From: Lingula anatina
Taxonomy: Eukaryota > Brachiopoda > Lingulata > Lingulida > Lingulidae
DNA length: 64,000 bases
Assembly: GCF_001039355.2 (NCBI RefSeq)
Contig: NW_019773848.1
Location: 111,635-175,634 of the forward strand
Direction: 5' to 3'
In this document: in pieces, positions 11,130-24,735 of the stretch
How positions within the stretch are numbered: the first letter of the stretch is position 1
How the letters are laid out: each line of letters begins with the position of its first letter
The notes under the pieces: generated by a model
What the model was told of the DNA's origin: nothing
Seen by the model: the letters and a program-made list of their open reading frames with translations, nothing else
The model's database searches: none
Program-made: the position numbers and the translations under genes

Positions 11130-14100
11130 GTAAGGACAACACTGCTTGAAAACTTACAATGGATCTTCTTTATTGAAAACAACGGGACTTGGTGGTCTCT
11201 TAGGCGACTGCCAGAACAGAGCTAAAAACAAAAAACATAACATATATCACAGTGAACAATGTTAAATAATTGCTAAATCAAGTATATTATACACGTATAA
11301 ATTTGCTTGTGTTCTCTTAATCTTCCCAGTAAGGGCAAAACATGAGGATCATGGTGCTACCACAAGGTGACATCAGTCATAGAACACCATCCATATCGTT
11401 TCTTGGTTTTAAGTAGAGTCATTTACAATGTTTATCTTTTGTGATTTGTGATAGTATTACATAAATACAGAAAGTGGTCAATGCATGTTATGGCAGTGTT
11501 GCAAATAAAAAATGGTATCTCTCGTCTTAATACTTACATCCATCCTGTAGTTTGGTATCAAGCGGAAAAGAATGAACAAGCTGTTTTGCCTGTAAATCAG
11601 AAAGTATTGACTTCAATTGTTTCAGTAAAAATGCTAAAAAGCAGCAATAACAAAATAAGAACTGAAGAGTCACAACACCTTTACAATTGGAGAAAAATTT
11701 GAAAAAATATGCAAAATTAAACGACTGACTTCATATACCTCTTGCAAAATATTTCACCTTATGATTAAACAGCTTTTCAAACTTGACCCTTGCTATCTCT
11801 ACACAGTGCTTCCAGTCTCTGGGTCTATTAAGAACCATTTTAGAAACTTGCACTGCCCCATCTATAGCCTCACCATTGTTTAGTGACTGAAAAGGAGAAT
11901 AGCATGTATACAGCACACTGTCAGATCATAGGCTCAAAAGTCCTTAAATTCGGATCAAAAGGGTGAATGAAAAGTGCAGATTGAATTGTAGATTGCAATA
12001 TATCATACACATACATTAGGGCATTTTACATAATTATAAAAATGTACTCCATACTAGTCACACAGACTTATGAAATCCAAGATCTGTGAAAAACAGAAAC
12101 CAAAGATTAAAACTTAAGTAATAGAAAAAAGGTACCTGTATAACTTGTTCTGCAGATTTATGACTTGACCAGAACTTGTTGAACAAATTTGGCTTTTGTG
12201 TGAATTGGCTCTCAAACTGATAAAACAAATATAAAAAATACAATATACTTTGTATTTGTCCCTGCTTATCATCAGAATAGAAAATATTACAATGTAGATG
12301 TGCATTTTCTATAGATAGTCTAATACAAGGAACAGTTCCTCTATAAAAAACTAAGGTGATAAACAATTTCAGAGTATTACATAAATAAATCTCAAAGCAA
12401 TGTAGGGGTTTCAGCTTGTCAATGTTACCTTGTCTCTTGCCCACTGAATACAATGTTCAATTGTTGCTGGGAACGACTTGAGCATACAATAGGGCACTTC
12501 CTCATCCACAGGATCACGCTGTGAATATAGAACATAAAATGAAATCAATTCGTCTTATTTCTTCCAAAAAGCATTCAGATTTTAGTTATGACAATCCATA
12601 AAATCTGGTAATGACAATCTACGCAAAACTTTTGGATGCTTCGAATTATTCAAATTTTTCATTATCATTCAAACCAGATAAAAGTATCAATAAGGTATAA
12701 CCATCTAACCATCTAAATGATGAGATTCACAGGTCACAGGAATGTAAGAGAAATATCTGCATACATTATATGGTGCACAGTTGAATAATATATTCAGACC
12801 CAGTGGCTAGCGCAGCACAGTTAATTGATACTCACCTGACTAGCATAGGACTCTGTTAAATGTGGCACTATCACCTGAACATGTCCCTTGGCACCCATAG
12901 TTCCCGACTCCAACAAGGCCCTCTGATTAGACACACATCGGCTAATAATGAGACATTGGGCAATAAATTTTACATATCTTTTTTAAAAACTTGCTAATGC
13001 AAAATATTCATGGGCAGTTACAATAAATGTAGTAATTTTCATATCATTTAAGTCTTTTTAAAGCTGGATGGCTCTTTTTCTACAAATCCTTTTTAGATAT
13101 GTTAAAATATGTTCAGCTAAATTCTCTGCCAATAAACAAAACAAACAGGCAACTTTTAGATCAATGTCCTTCAACAGGCTCACCTGTCTACATATCTCCT
13201 GGCCTCTACATTGTCCAGTGCATTGACAACCAGGTGCTGGGATATAAAGAAACTGTCATTGTACACACTGTTCTCAGTCTGGGGACACACTGGAAACAAT
13301 ATTAAATATCTATAAAATAGCAACCAGTAATTACAGTTTGAATCATACTGAAATTAACTTTGGAAATCACTTCCCTTCAAACGTATAAATACTAATAAAT
13401 ACACTAGTCATGTATATTAGATAAGGAACCGGATTACATTCTGGGCTTATGTATCATTTCTTACCTTTGTGTTGATGTGCTTCAATATGGAGTTCTGAAA
13501 AGAATAGCAAACAAAACTGAAAGAAACCCAATTGTACTTTTCATCATTTTCATAACTGATACAGGCTTAGCTCTCTATGCATGTACTGAGCCTTTCTTGT
13601 TCGTATATATTTTTAAATCTTAATAATATGAATCAACCCAGTCAGTGATGTTAGCATTGGCCCCACACCAAATGCATGTAAAACTGAAGCCCAACCAGTA
13701 AGATTTTGTAAATTTGTTTAACCACTTTTCATTTTTTTCTGCTATAGTAGACTCTTAGGCCCTAGTGACTGCCCAGGTGACTTAAAGGGACAGTAGGCTA
13801 AAAAGGTTTACCACAGACTGACATATTTATGTAATATAAACTGTGTCTGAAAATAACAGTTAACAGCTTCTAGTCAACTTTATATATAACTATCACAATT
13901 TGACCAGTGACCATAGATTCTCAAAATGAATGAAATACTTACAGATTAATTTTAAAATATTTATATAAAACATTAATACTTATTTTTAGCACCTCTTACC
14001 AGGATTCATTGCTTTTGCTACCTCAGCTGCAGTGCTACTCTTAGGTTTCTGAAACCCAGACAGAAGTCCAAAATAAAAATAAGGTTGTCAGCATAAATAA

Positions 14101-14815
14101 TAATGTATGCATTAACAATACACAATTTTATTCATCAATTCAATGTTCTGAAGACTTTCCTTTGAATCATTATAATAAAACAGCCACTTGCCTGTATATG
14201 ATGTGGTCTAAATAGGAACTGCCTATTCAAATTGGATTTCTCTATCAAATCATTGTCTGTTATTGTTATCTGAAATGATTCATACACTTAAGTTATGAAA
14301 TGAAGAAAGAAGGACACATCAGAAGTGTTTGACCCAGTCAATTACTTTTCAATGTGTACTTATTGAAATTTCACCGCCTTTATATCAAGAGAAAGTTCCT
14401 TTTCTCATTGATACCCAAATTTTTTAGAATGAAATAATCAAGAAAATATCTAATGATTTAAAACTTCACTTCCAACAAATTTGAATTAAAGAGACATATA
14501 GATTTAGTTTAAAGGGTAAACTTTAGCTTTAGGTTACCTGTCCATTGTTATGAGTACCTATCCCCAACATGGCATAATTCTTCATCATTTCACATCCTAT
14601 AGCACCACAGCCAACCTGATTATATTAAAAGAAAGATTAAGTTGTTGATAACATAATTCTGAATTAAAGTGAAATCATCTTAAATTTCTATAACTATAAA
14701 TGTAAGTGTTCACTTTTAGGTTCCAAGTTATACATTTTTTATAATACATGTACTCACATGTAGTAGCAGAAAAGAAGAAAATGAAACTTAACATTTTGAC
14801 AAGTGAAGCAACAAA

Positions 14816-14874
<59 letters not shown>

Positions 14875-15478
14875 ATTCATTAATTAATAAATAATAAAAA
14901 AGACAGAGCTTATTCAGCATACACAGTTAAAATGTAATAATAAAAGATAGGAGCAAAAGAATCCCACACTAAATCTTCTCACCATGAATAATTTTAATTG
15001 TGCTAACTGCTGGCAGACATCCTCTCCTACACAAGCCCTCAGAGAATCATATCTTGAGTTGCTGAAAATACCCATAGTAAAATAATCAAAATGGACTTTT
15101 ATTCAAAATGTCACGAAGATAATAGTGAGCAATATCAAATCAATGCCATCCTACCAAGCAACACAGCTTCACAAGACATGTCTCATAAATCTACGTGGAA
15201 GTTAGGTGCATTGATGCAGACAATATAAATGTATTCTGAACTGACCTTGGGTGAAAATGTGAAATGTCCTTGTTTTCTAAACCACTAAGAACTTCAGAGG
15301 CATCTAAATAAAGCTGAAAAAATCAGAGAAAATATCTGATCTCCATTATATATATGTATGTATGGAAGAATAACAAAAATAATCTGGTAGAAATGATATC
15401 CACATGCCCGCAAGACATAACATAAACTATTTTCAGGCACTTGCCCTATTGGGCAAGCAGGTCAGAAAATCTACTTGC

Positions 15479-15520
<42 letters not shown>

Positions 15521-18500
15521 ATTGAAACATCTCATTGTATTTTATGACCAAAATAATAAACCACCCATGAAAAAAAAGGTCTTCCAGGCACAAGTGATCC
15601 ATTAGCAAGTCTTTTGCATTTTTCAAGCAAGTAAGACTAAAATTCTAGTTGCCCAACAGTAGAAACCACTTGCACCAAGTATGTTGTATGTTGAGCCCTG
15701 TACCCATAACTTGAAAAACTTACCCACTGCATCAATGGAGAGAACTTTCCAGTTAAAGCCTTCAGTCCTTCCTGTGCTGCTATACCTCCCAGAGCTGTGC
15801 ACAATGGTGCCAGACAGCCTTGACAGGTGAAGGATAGGTTAGAAACAAGCTGTTCATCTAGATTAACCTGCAACAATATTGAATAAAGGGAATATGTCAA
15901 TAAACAATTATTATCATAAGAGCCAGATTGTTGAATTTAAGGTAGTTTTCCAGAAAACTGTGCTAAAAACAATAACCTTCTTTACTTATTAATTCAAATA
16001 TAATTTCTACAATACTTTTAGATTGATTCAGTTTTAACATTTTGGACTAATAAATGCAAACAAAACAACTAAGTAAGAATGACAAGGATACACTAGAATA
16101 GCAAGGATACACTTTATATTTTACCTGGTCTTCCATTTGAGAATTTTGTTCCCTGGCTAGCTGTACTAAGACTTCAGCATCCTTTCTGCACCTGTTTCAG
16201 TAACAATCAAAGTTCTAATTGTTCTAATTATTGGAAAATATGAGATAATGAAAATCATTGTTCAGAGATCACAGGAAGCAATCTATTGGATGGAAAATTA
16301 TTTGAAGGACCAAAGATGTTCACAAATTTCAAGGACCATGGGCATACTCAAATTTCAAGTGTTTCATGAAGTGTGATACATCTGAAAACCCCATTATACC
16401 TCATCATAAACTATCAAAGCAATTTGTTCTCAAAAGTTTTCCCATGTTTTCATCATGAAAAAATGTTTCAATAAGTCTGATATTTTTCATGTTATAGGAT
16501 TACAGAAAGATAAAATGATAGTTTACTGTAACATACTAGCATATACAGTACTAAGTGGTGATAGTATAGTTAAGAGATAGTATAGTTACAGAAATAATAC
16601 ATAACAGAAAATAAAATTTTATAATATAATTTTTTAATGGACATACCTAATATTTGGAAGTCTTGACTGCTGTTCTCTGAACTTGTGCAGTGCCAGCAAT
16701 CCTAAGTGAATACTGGATGGTGCCTTCAAATCCAGATAAACATGTATTTAGCTTGCAAACATCAGTAATTTGAACAGAAAACACTTCTCAATTAAAAAGC
16801 ACCCACTGCAAACATCAGTAATTTGAACAGAAAACACTTCTCAATTAAAAAGCACCCACTACCCAATAAAATACACTGAAATTCTTATTCTAATCATTTC
16901 ATACATCAGCTTTTTTATTCCTATATTCCTGTAGGCAAGAACAGCACTGTACATGTACTGTATTCTACTGCACTGTATCATAATAGATTAGTGGGTTTTC
17001 AATTGCTCTAAATGTAAATGAATAAAAATAAAAGGACATTTACAAAGATCTGCAGAAGGACATGTTTATACTGACCTCATATTTACAAAGATCTGGCACA
17101 ATACAATTTGGGCTTTTCAGCTTCTTTTCCAGAGATCCCTAAGGGAAAAGAAGAAGACTATACAATTACCAGAGGTTCATTGTTACCAAGGTTTTTTTGA
17201 ATTACAGAAATTTGACTTTAAAAATTCTAAAATTGTCAAATGAAATACTCTATCAAAATAAGATTTTAGATTAATTCCAGTTAAAAAATTTAATGATGTA
17301 TGATTTATAGTGAACATTTTAAACTTACAAAGGACACAACTTTTGGAACTTTGACTTGTACAGCAAGCCCATCTCTCTCGTATGGAGCAAACTCCTCACC
17401 ACTAGTATCACAGATAGTGTAGGCATAGGGAGACAAAACTGATCAAGAGCAATAATAAAAATGTCAGATGTCAGTTTGAAAATATGAGTTAAAACACTTA
17501 TATCAACACATTTAACACTTTAAACAATTGCAAAACAAAATAGGAAAAAGTAAGAAATTTACTTGAATATTTGTAAACAAATATGTCACCAAGTGATATA
17601 TACCATTTTTATCATAACTGATTAACATTAACATTATTTACCATAACTATGCATGCATCATACTTTTGTTTGATCTTGCTAATCAGCTACAAAATACCTT
17701 TGATCTGGCAAGTTTTGCCATTGAGTGCTTCCATTCCTTTCAACTCTTTGAAAGTGACAGTATCTCCTTCATCAAACCCATGCATTCTATTTTCAAGACA
17801 AGTCACCACTCCTGGGTTTCCCTGTAAAGTAAAATTTTGCATAGATTCCATATTGTGTTAAATAATAATTTTGTACTTACGTCCTTATCATACACATAAA
17901 TACCTTGTCAAATGGAGTAAATCCATTTAGTTAATGGCCATATCAAACAAGTTTTGGAAAGTCAATTTAAATCAAAGATCTCTTATATCAAATCTACCTT
18001 AGTGATGTTGGCAATGAAAGACTCCTTTGCTTCTTCCCCATTTACATCAGTCACCTCAAACTGGTCACCAAAGTCACAGAATAATGATGAGAAAACACCA
18101 TAGACATCCGCACAGATAAACTGAAATTCAAATAATTGCACTGTAGTCCACTTAAATTCTGATAACCATTGCATAACAGTAAGGCAGGTTTTTAATTTAA
18201 GTTGTTTTCATTTCACAATTAAAAATATATATAAAACATTTGCTTTATTTAATAAATTAATATCTTTGCTTTCCAATTTGACTTCAAGGATGGCATACCT
18301 TTATGGGTGGGACTTGTTCTCTGCAATATTCATCTACTTTAATCTGTATATTCAAGGGTGTCTCTGTCAGTATGACACACTGAAATGAAAGAAATTCTTC
18401 ATTGTGTCTGTTATGGGTTCATTTTATTATCCAGGGAGACTCATAACTATATGCAATAATATAGGTTTTTGGTTTCTGTTTCCAGAAAATGGTTTGTTAA

Positions 18501-21500
18501 GATACAGGACCTAGTGATGCTGCAGGGTTTAGGACATTACCATACAAGATGAGACAATGATAAAAACAAATGTTTCTTTAATTCAATTTTCTCATTCACA
18601 TTATTCACATTCTAGCTTGCCCAAAGGAATGCTACATGAAACATCCATGAAGAAAAGAAAAGACTGCTACATGAATAAATCTCAAAACATCCCCTTCGTG
18701 TTACCAGCACATCCAACATTATATCAGAGATCACTACCAGTCTCCTTGGTAGCCTGACATATACTGCCTTTGAACTATATATGCAATCTAAAATGGTTTG
18801 ATAACCTGTTTATATTTACTTAGTTTTCTATCTTCTTGAGCATTTCATCAAATGAACATTGGTTAATATATGTCAATGATGATGTTAAGAACTTTAAGTA
18901 TCAATCTAATCATTAACCCTTTGTTTTGACTTATATCAACTTTATGAACTTTTCACTTGTGAAATAGATTATAACTAGAAAACAATATCCTTTCAGTACT
19001 ATGTCATTTAAAATCCCGAAAATATAGAATACCCCCTAAACTTCCAAATATTTAGAAGAAAAAAAATTGTACAGGGATGGTTAATTTGGGAACAAAATCA
19101 TGTATTGGTCTTTGACGTCAAATTGATGGTCCTGCAAAATGGTGTCAGCTATTAATTAAAGTGCTGCACCTATCTTATCAGGTGTTCCATTAAAACGCTA
19201 ATAAGAATAAAGTCCATTGAATATTACCTTGCCTAAAGGGACAAAGCTCAGCTAATAAGTAGCACCCATAAGTAAGAAAGAGTTAAAGAATACACCATCA
19301 TGCTGCTGTTAACATTTCTATTTATCGCCATATTCCAAACTGGGCATGGTCAGATAGTGCCCAGCACTGGACATCAGCCCGCTGACCACACCAGTCTACT
19401 ATTGCAAGTCCAGAACTATCTTCTTCAACTCCAATCCTCTGCTGCTGACCAAAAACAAAGCCTGATGGACATCCAAGCCAGTGTCGCTGACCTCAAGTCA
19501 AAAGATGCCCAGATTGAAAAGAACTTGACACAGCAAGATACAACTACTAGCAGCCAACTGCAGTTCCTACAGCAACAGCTGGCCAGTGCTGGAGACCAGA
19601 CAGCCAACCTCACGACACAACTAAAGAAATTAGAAACTATTATGAATGCACTGCAGATGAAAAATTCTGATCAACAAATTCTGATTAATACTGCAAAGTC
19701 CTCCCTGGATGTACTTTCCAGTAATATCTCTAGTATAAGTTCTAGGCTTTCAAACCAAGTCATTTCTATAAAATCACTAGGGTCAAGTATGAAGCAACTA
19801 GAAGCCTCAGTTAAAAATACAGAGATACAAAATGGTGAATTGAAGAACAAAACTGCAGCTTTGAAATTAGAAAATGCTCTGCTCAAAAAAAGGATGGACT
19901 TATTGATAAAACTGGGTGAGTTACATTAACATTACATTTAGTAATAGGTAAACCTCTACATGGTCCTCATATATAGAGCAAGTGAAATTATACACATTAT
20001 TGAAAGAATGGCACTAAGGTGTAACAGGTGCCAATGTCATACACCGTAGTTTATTTTCAGCTAAATTGTACAAATATTTCTGGAATAAAATCATGAAACT
20101 TCAATTCAGTATAGACATCAAGGTAGCAACAATACATAAGGTTCTGTTGTTAACCATTTCAGATGGTTTTGTGGCATACCAGTCTTCCTGGTATAAATAC
20201 ATCAGCCAACCTGCACCATGGCACAAAGCTGAGGAACTCTGCCAGTTGATCCACCCTCAGGCTCACTTGGCAGATATTCTGTCACAAGCAGAGAATGACT
20301 TCATCTTAGGACTGGCACCCACAGGTGAACATGTAGTTACAATGCTAAACACACATGTAGTTCAATAGCTGTATTTCTGCTTTTAGACATTAATACAACT
20401 GGTTTTAAAAACACAGGCAGTGTTTACTATTTATATTATAACTACCATTCATTTGAATTTTAACATCAGGAAATGAGTGCTTTACATAAGGTTTTGTTAT
20501 CTTCTACTTTGTTTTGTCACATACATTTTGAGAACAGATTGCAAATTCCAAGTGCTGTATTGAACATCAAATAAGGTGACTATGTTTCTGCTACATGTAT
20601 ATGTGACATCTCAAAACTAGTGTAGATATAGTGGTAAGTTAATTAGTTACTTGCTCCTGCAAATTTATCTCCCTATTTATCTGATCCATAATTCCAAAAG
20701 CTCATGCAGTATCATTAATGTATCACGTAACATGTATTTTAGGTACAAACGAAGTGTTTGTAGGAGGACATGATATTGTAAAGGAAGGTGTATGGAAGTG
20801 GACAACTGGGCAACAATTGACATATACCAAATGGAATAACGGAGAGCCGAACAGCTACAAAGGCATGGAAGAAGACTGTATTTTGATGATGGTTAATGCA
20901 GGGGGAGCATGGAATGATGATTCCTGTGATAAATCTTATTCATTTGTGTGTAAAATAAAGGGTTAAATGGTTCAACGTAATGCTGATCTCAGATAATTTT
21001 CATTTTCAATGACTGATAATATTTTTAATTTAAGACACTCATAGTGATTGCAACTCTGACCAGTTGAACTTGAAATTCAATGCTACCTTAGGGATCGTTT
21101 CTGATACATGGATAAATAATGGGAACAACTAAATTCAAAGACACTCACTATGACAACAGTATGTCATTCTTAGTTACTTACAATTTGTAGCTCATATCAT
21201 GTAATTGAGACTTATTCACATAATTCTTATCATTTACTAATAACTTAAAGGTCTTTTCAAACTTACCCAATTTGGGACACTTTGAAAGGTCCCAATGTGT
21301 AATTTTGTTAATAAGTGTTATACTCCCTTTCAAAAGATCTTCACAGATACACTTCTTGCTGTTTATTTTTGTAAGTGGTACAGTGGTACATAGAATACTG
21401 CCTGGCATGAAAAGGGACCAAGATAAAACAATCAACTTATCTTACCTGATACCATTTGATTAAATATATTTTTACCTGAAAGTTCTTCATGTAGGTCAGG

Positions 21501-24500
21501 TCAGTGGTCTCATTAAGAGGAATGAGCAGGCTTTGGACAGTGACATAAGGATTCAGCTCTGCTAGTTTTGAGGAACATACATCTGCTCTGTAACAAAACA
21601 AGATCAGAACATTTCACCAGAAGCACAGGTTCAAGGAACCTGATACTAGTCAGATGACAAAACAATAATCTGGTTTGTGTTACACTTAGTTTCAATCATC
21701 AAAGTATTTTTGTACTAATCAAATAGGCAGTGTAATACCTCTTACTGATTCTAGATTGCAACATAATGTTTTATTTCCTCTGAAAAATTGTTTAAGTTTA
21801 TATATTTAAGCATAAATTCAACAGACATAGAATCCTTATTTACCTGGTTTCAGTAAATTAATAAACAAAAAAGAAAAATCAGAATTTTTTCATGGTTTAA
21901 CAGGTTACATTACAGGTAGTTTCACATAATTACTACACATTTATTCATCCTTCTTCACAGGTGAAAATCTTAATGTTAAAGGGATAACTGTTCGCGTGAA
22001 ATTTATATTTCACGATAAATACACTGCAAACAATAAATTCTATTTTACCACCAAAAAAGCAGTTATTGTATATGTTCTGGAATTTTGCCATCAGACCACG
22101 TAAACCTTCATAACACAGATGGCTCTTAAGAGATTATTACAAAAAAACCAAACTTACTAGAAAAAAACATGGACCAACTATCAGAATGGATTCATTTACC
22201 ATTGGTAAGAATGGTAAAATTGTCATTTAACCCAGGAAAATCTTTTTTTGACCAAAACAAACATCTCTTATCCCTGGAAAGAAGACTGATAAAGAATATT
22301 GTATTTTAGTGGTTCTGCAACACTTTTGCTTATAGACATAGAACATTGTGCTTTTCTGCCTTAAAACATATTGCAGAAAACTTGATTTCACTGCTGAATG
22401 CTAAACTACATGTAGCTCAAAATTAGATACAAACAACTACCTATTCCTGCCCGTATTGACATCCTGTTCTGTTATAAAGAAATTTGTTCCCATGTCCCAG
22501 TGTGTGGATAATTTGGCATCTTGAATAGTCACCGACTGGAAAGAAGTCAATATAAGCAAGACTAGTGTAATGTCAAGGTTTGATTATCAAGCCATTAACA
22601 GAGTTATGTCACAACCTCCCATCTTTATACAGACTTTTTTTCTGGACTGAGATGTGAAAATCCTTACAAAAGTACATGTTCACTATACTACAGTCCCATT
22701 ATGCCATTGTGCAGTAAGACAGTCTCTTATCTTAATTGATTTAAGAAGAATGCAAGTATAAGACCTACCTTTATTCCAGCAAGCACCAGATTTTTGGCTG
22801 AAACAAACAATCAGCCTAGTTATTTGCATCACTAGTGCAACTGAATTTTTCTCAAAGAGCAATTTAAGAACAAAGATGGCATAACAATAAGGGAAATTGG
22901 TTAAAATGTTCCTAAAGATAACTTTAGGTATCTGAGTGTTTTAGTGAAAAAAAATTGGGGAAAGGAAATAAGGGCCATACACTTGAAATTCTTTGTGAAA
23001 CAATAAAATGAAGAGAGCTGACGTATAGGCTCACACAAACACACACATACAGAAACATACACAAAAAAAAAAAAAAAAAAAATTCTGAATTGATTAAAAC
23101 AATTTTTAAAATTTTTCATATTTGCATGTGTATTAACAAAGGAAGAGAATTTGACAAAGTACAGATTGTATGATTTCCTCTCTGCTGTAAAATTGCATTC
23201 ATATGTAGCAGACTTTTAATGGCTTGCACCCCTTAATGCTCTGGCAATAGCCTTTCCTTACACTTGAATAGGTGTATTACAAAAATTGAAATTTGAAAAC
23301 ACACTTGCACATGCGCATATGCATACACATACACACAAATATAATAAGTACCTATTTAACTTTAAGGGAAGAAAGCATTGAAATAACAATTAAATACACT
23401 TCTTTTTTGCGCAGTAAAACATCCTGACACATGAAGATATAATTTACTGATAAATTTCAAAAATTATTTACCAAAATAGCTTAATTACTATTAATGAAAA
23501 TAATTCGAATTTCGGCCAAACGTTGTCATAAATTGATCTTTTAGGAATAATCAACTGCACAGCACTGGTATTAGGATAGGCAAAATACACATTTTGATAA
23601 AAAGTTTTTCTATCAGTATATATAGATATAATACAATAAAATGATTTTTTCATTTAAATTTAAAAATAATATTCAAAATCAACCATGAAATCCTTGTATA
23701 ACAGCTCACAGCAACCATAAAAAGCAGACACATTGCTGACATATAACCTTTGTGGTACAACTTTTCTATATTTTACCAATCCTACTGGGGTGGTAAGACA
23801 ATTGTATGTTTGAGCTCTGGGTATATATAACATATGACTCAGATAGCAATATTCAGCTCAATTACCATCAGACAACTACTTAAAACTTGGTTCTAGACAC
23901 CTGTGTCTGGTTTACTCATACATTGAACTGTTTAGTTGATGTTAATCAATTAATGAGTTTTTCAACTTACCAATTTCTATTCCTACACCTCCCATTCCAT
24001 ATACCAGCACACTTGCCCTTGCCATACGCAGCATGGCATTATCACCCAGCACATAGCGCTGTCGACTGGAAAACAAAAAATAACAAAATATTTTAACTTA
24101 ATTTTTCTAATTCAAATGGAGTAACTGCAATTCTAATCAACTTGTGAAAGCAATATTTTAGTGGACAGTATAATATTTGCCCCTGGTTGTCAGGCATAGG
24201 TTGTCAGGCATAGGCCATGACAATATTTTCAAAGACTGATAACCTCTACCTATTAACTAGTGTATACTACAGTATTTTAGAAAAAAAAAATTTGTCATTT
24301 TCAACATTCAGCTTATTTTCCTATTTCCAGCTTTCACAAGACTGTAATAGTACAGATGAATAATGATTATTGGCAGCGACAGCTACATTACATAAGCAAC
24401 AAAGCAAAATACAAAATGATATACTTATCCAAAAATTTACATTTACTATCTTAACTAAACTAGAATGAGTTTAGCATTATCATCAGACATCTCAATGTAA

Positions 24501-24640
24501 TATCACATAAAAAATATTAATGTACCTGAAAAATGCATTTCAAATTGTAGTTTCAATGATAACACTGTAAATAAGTCAACAAAATTATAATAAAATGATA
24601 CTATTTACCTGTATAAAGAGTCATCTATCTCAGAAGCCAT
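6788..24640 (-). CDS. UBA6: Ubiquitin-like modifier-activating enzyme 6 (E1)
   Basis: E1 that adenylates ubiquitin, holds it as a thioester and passes it to E2s. In vertebrates UBA6 also charges FAT10 and feeds UBE2Z/USE1. Thirty-five coding exons join in frame to 1014 residues: 24609-24640, 23971-24065, 22769-22797, 22441-22535, 21476-21587, 18299-18379, 17998-18120, 17698-17821, 17329-17438, 17076-17138, 16647-16723, 16125-16191, 15724-15867, 15246-15313, 14983-15061, 14538-14615, 14192-14269, 14000-14048, 13465-13494, 13184-13289, 12836-12941, 12429-12518, 12136-12216, 11758-11886, 11538-11589, 11158-11221, 10682-10751, 10064-10135, 9809-9929, 9543-9622, 9144-9257, 8688-8815 (or the duplicates 8384-8497 and 7909-8036), 7422-7509, 7079-7173, 6788-6902. 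Residues 34-39 GMGGVG mark the N-terminal adenylation-like half and 434-441 VGCGAIGC the active adenylation site. The catalytic Cys is 593 ([10 protein letters not shown], codon 12486-12488). Residues from about 915 form the ubiquitin-fold domain. The SRQRYVLG start and the exon-by-exon match favour UBA6 over UBA1. An in-frame TAA precedes the first ATG. Confidence 0.95.
7761..8530. repeat. Duplicated UBA6 exon 31-32 block, copy B (likely assembly artefact)
   Basis: About 770 bp nearly identical to 8541-9290. It starts right after the N at 7760 and ends at the N at 8531. It contains a second exon 32 (7909-8036) and a second exon 31 (8384-8497) of UBA6. The only exon 32 difference I noticed is synonymous (Leu TTG versus CTG). 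The two exons total 242 nt, which is not a multiple of three, so a transcript including both copies would shift frame. Confidence 0.85.
8541..9290. repeat. Duplicated UBA6 exon 31-32 block, copy A
   Basis: Partner of 7761-8530, with a ~16-bp deletion near 8992 and scattered SNPs. It contains UBA6 exon 31 (9144-9257) and exon 32 (8688-8815). The sequence GACCAATTTATCAACTGCAAAA-like end appears before the N at 8531, before the NNN at 9291-9293 and again at 9294-9315 before a long A-run. This fits an assembler failing at the homopolymer. Confidence 0.85.
9312..9343 (+). repeat. Poly(A) tract beside assembly gap
   Basis: A run of about 32 A in UBA6 intron 30, directly after the NNN gap and the triplicated gap-edge sequence. 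It is the probable cause of the local misassembly. Confidence 0.85.
10280..10450. repeat. Possible dispersed repeat in UBA6 intron 27
   Basis: Contains GGCTCGTAGCCAGCC followed by AAAAAGTGGACCTTTT, and a related AGAGGACCTTTTCC segment downstream. The wording resembles dispersed repeats of marine invertebrate genomes. No termini are visible, so this is tentative. Confidence 0.25.
11084..11129 (+). repeat. (ATT)n microsatellite
   Basis: About 15 perfect ATT units in UBA6 intron 26. Confidence 0.9.
14812..14875 (+). repeat. (AAAT)n microsatellite
   Basis: About 16 units of AAAT in UBA6 intron 15. It creates a spurious repetitive antisense ORF. Confidence 0.9.
15435..15680 (-). repeat. Dispersed repeat with CTTGCCC motifs and poly(A)
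   Basis: The UBA6 intron 13 segment carries repeated ACTTGCNC-type words (CACTTGCCCTATTGGGCAAGCAGG near 15439, CAAGTGATCC, CAAGCAAGTAAGAC, CACTTGCACCAAG near 15668) around a 37-base A-run (15481-15517). The recurring words and the A-run suggest an inserted, partly decayed repeat. The family is unknown. Confidence 0.35.
16755..16860 (+). repeat. Perfect 53-bp tandem duplication
   Basis: Units 16755-16807 and 16808-16860 are identical. They lie in UBA6 intron 10, just before (in transcript order, after) exon 11. The identity points to a very recent duplication or a polymorphic minisatellite. Confidence 0.95.
19300..20966 (+). CDS. Secreted coiled-coil C-type lectin, nested in UBA6 intron 5
   Basis: Three exons, 19300-19915, 20163-20324 and 20743-20966, join in frame to 333 residues. 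Residues 1-17 are a signal peptide (hydrophobic core [11 protein letters not shown]). Residues of about 30-205 are Gln-, Ser- and Leu-rich with heptad-like spacing and several NxS/T sites, so a coiled-coil oligomerisation stalk is likely. Residues of about 206-333 form a C-type lectin domain with four Cys in canonical places (ELC, EDC, DSC, FVC). An EPN motif (NNGEPN) and a WND motif (WNDDSC) are the calcium and mannose-type sugar ligands, so calcium-dependent mannose or GlcNAc binding is expected. The gene runs opposite to its host, inside the 3.1 kb intron between UBA6 exons 5 and 6. A role in innate recognition is inferred from the fold only. Confidence 0.88.
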
Positions 24641-24735
24641 GTTGTCTGTGTGACAAGAGCTTCTTACTGCCTCTACAGCAAGCCTCAATTTCTTAGCTGG
24701 AACTGACGTCTTGATATCTCCTAACGTAGTTAACC
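24641..24735 (-). other. UBA6 5' UTR segment
   Basis: Open in frame with the UBA6 ATG but without an upstream Met. A TAA lies immediately before, at about 24736-24738. The text AAAG then GTTAAC could be an acceptor at about 24736, so a further non-coding exon is possible. The transcription start is not visible. Confidence 0.4.

Noticed and set aside
11739-11757. Alternative downstream donor for UBA6 exon 24
   Set aside because: Using the later GAG|GTATAT site adds 19 nt and breaks the frame; the first donor gives the conserved sequence at the junction.
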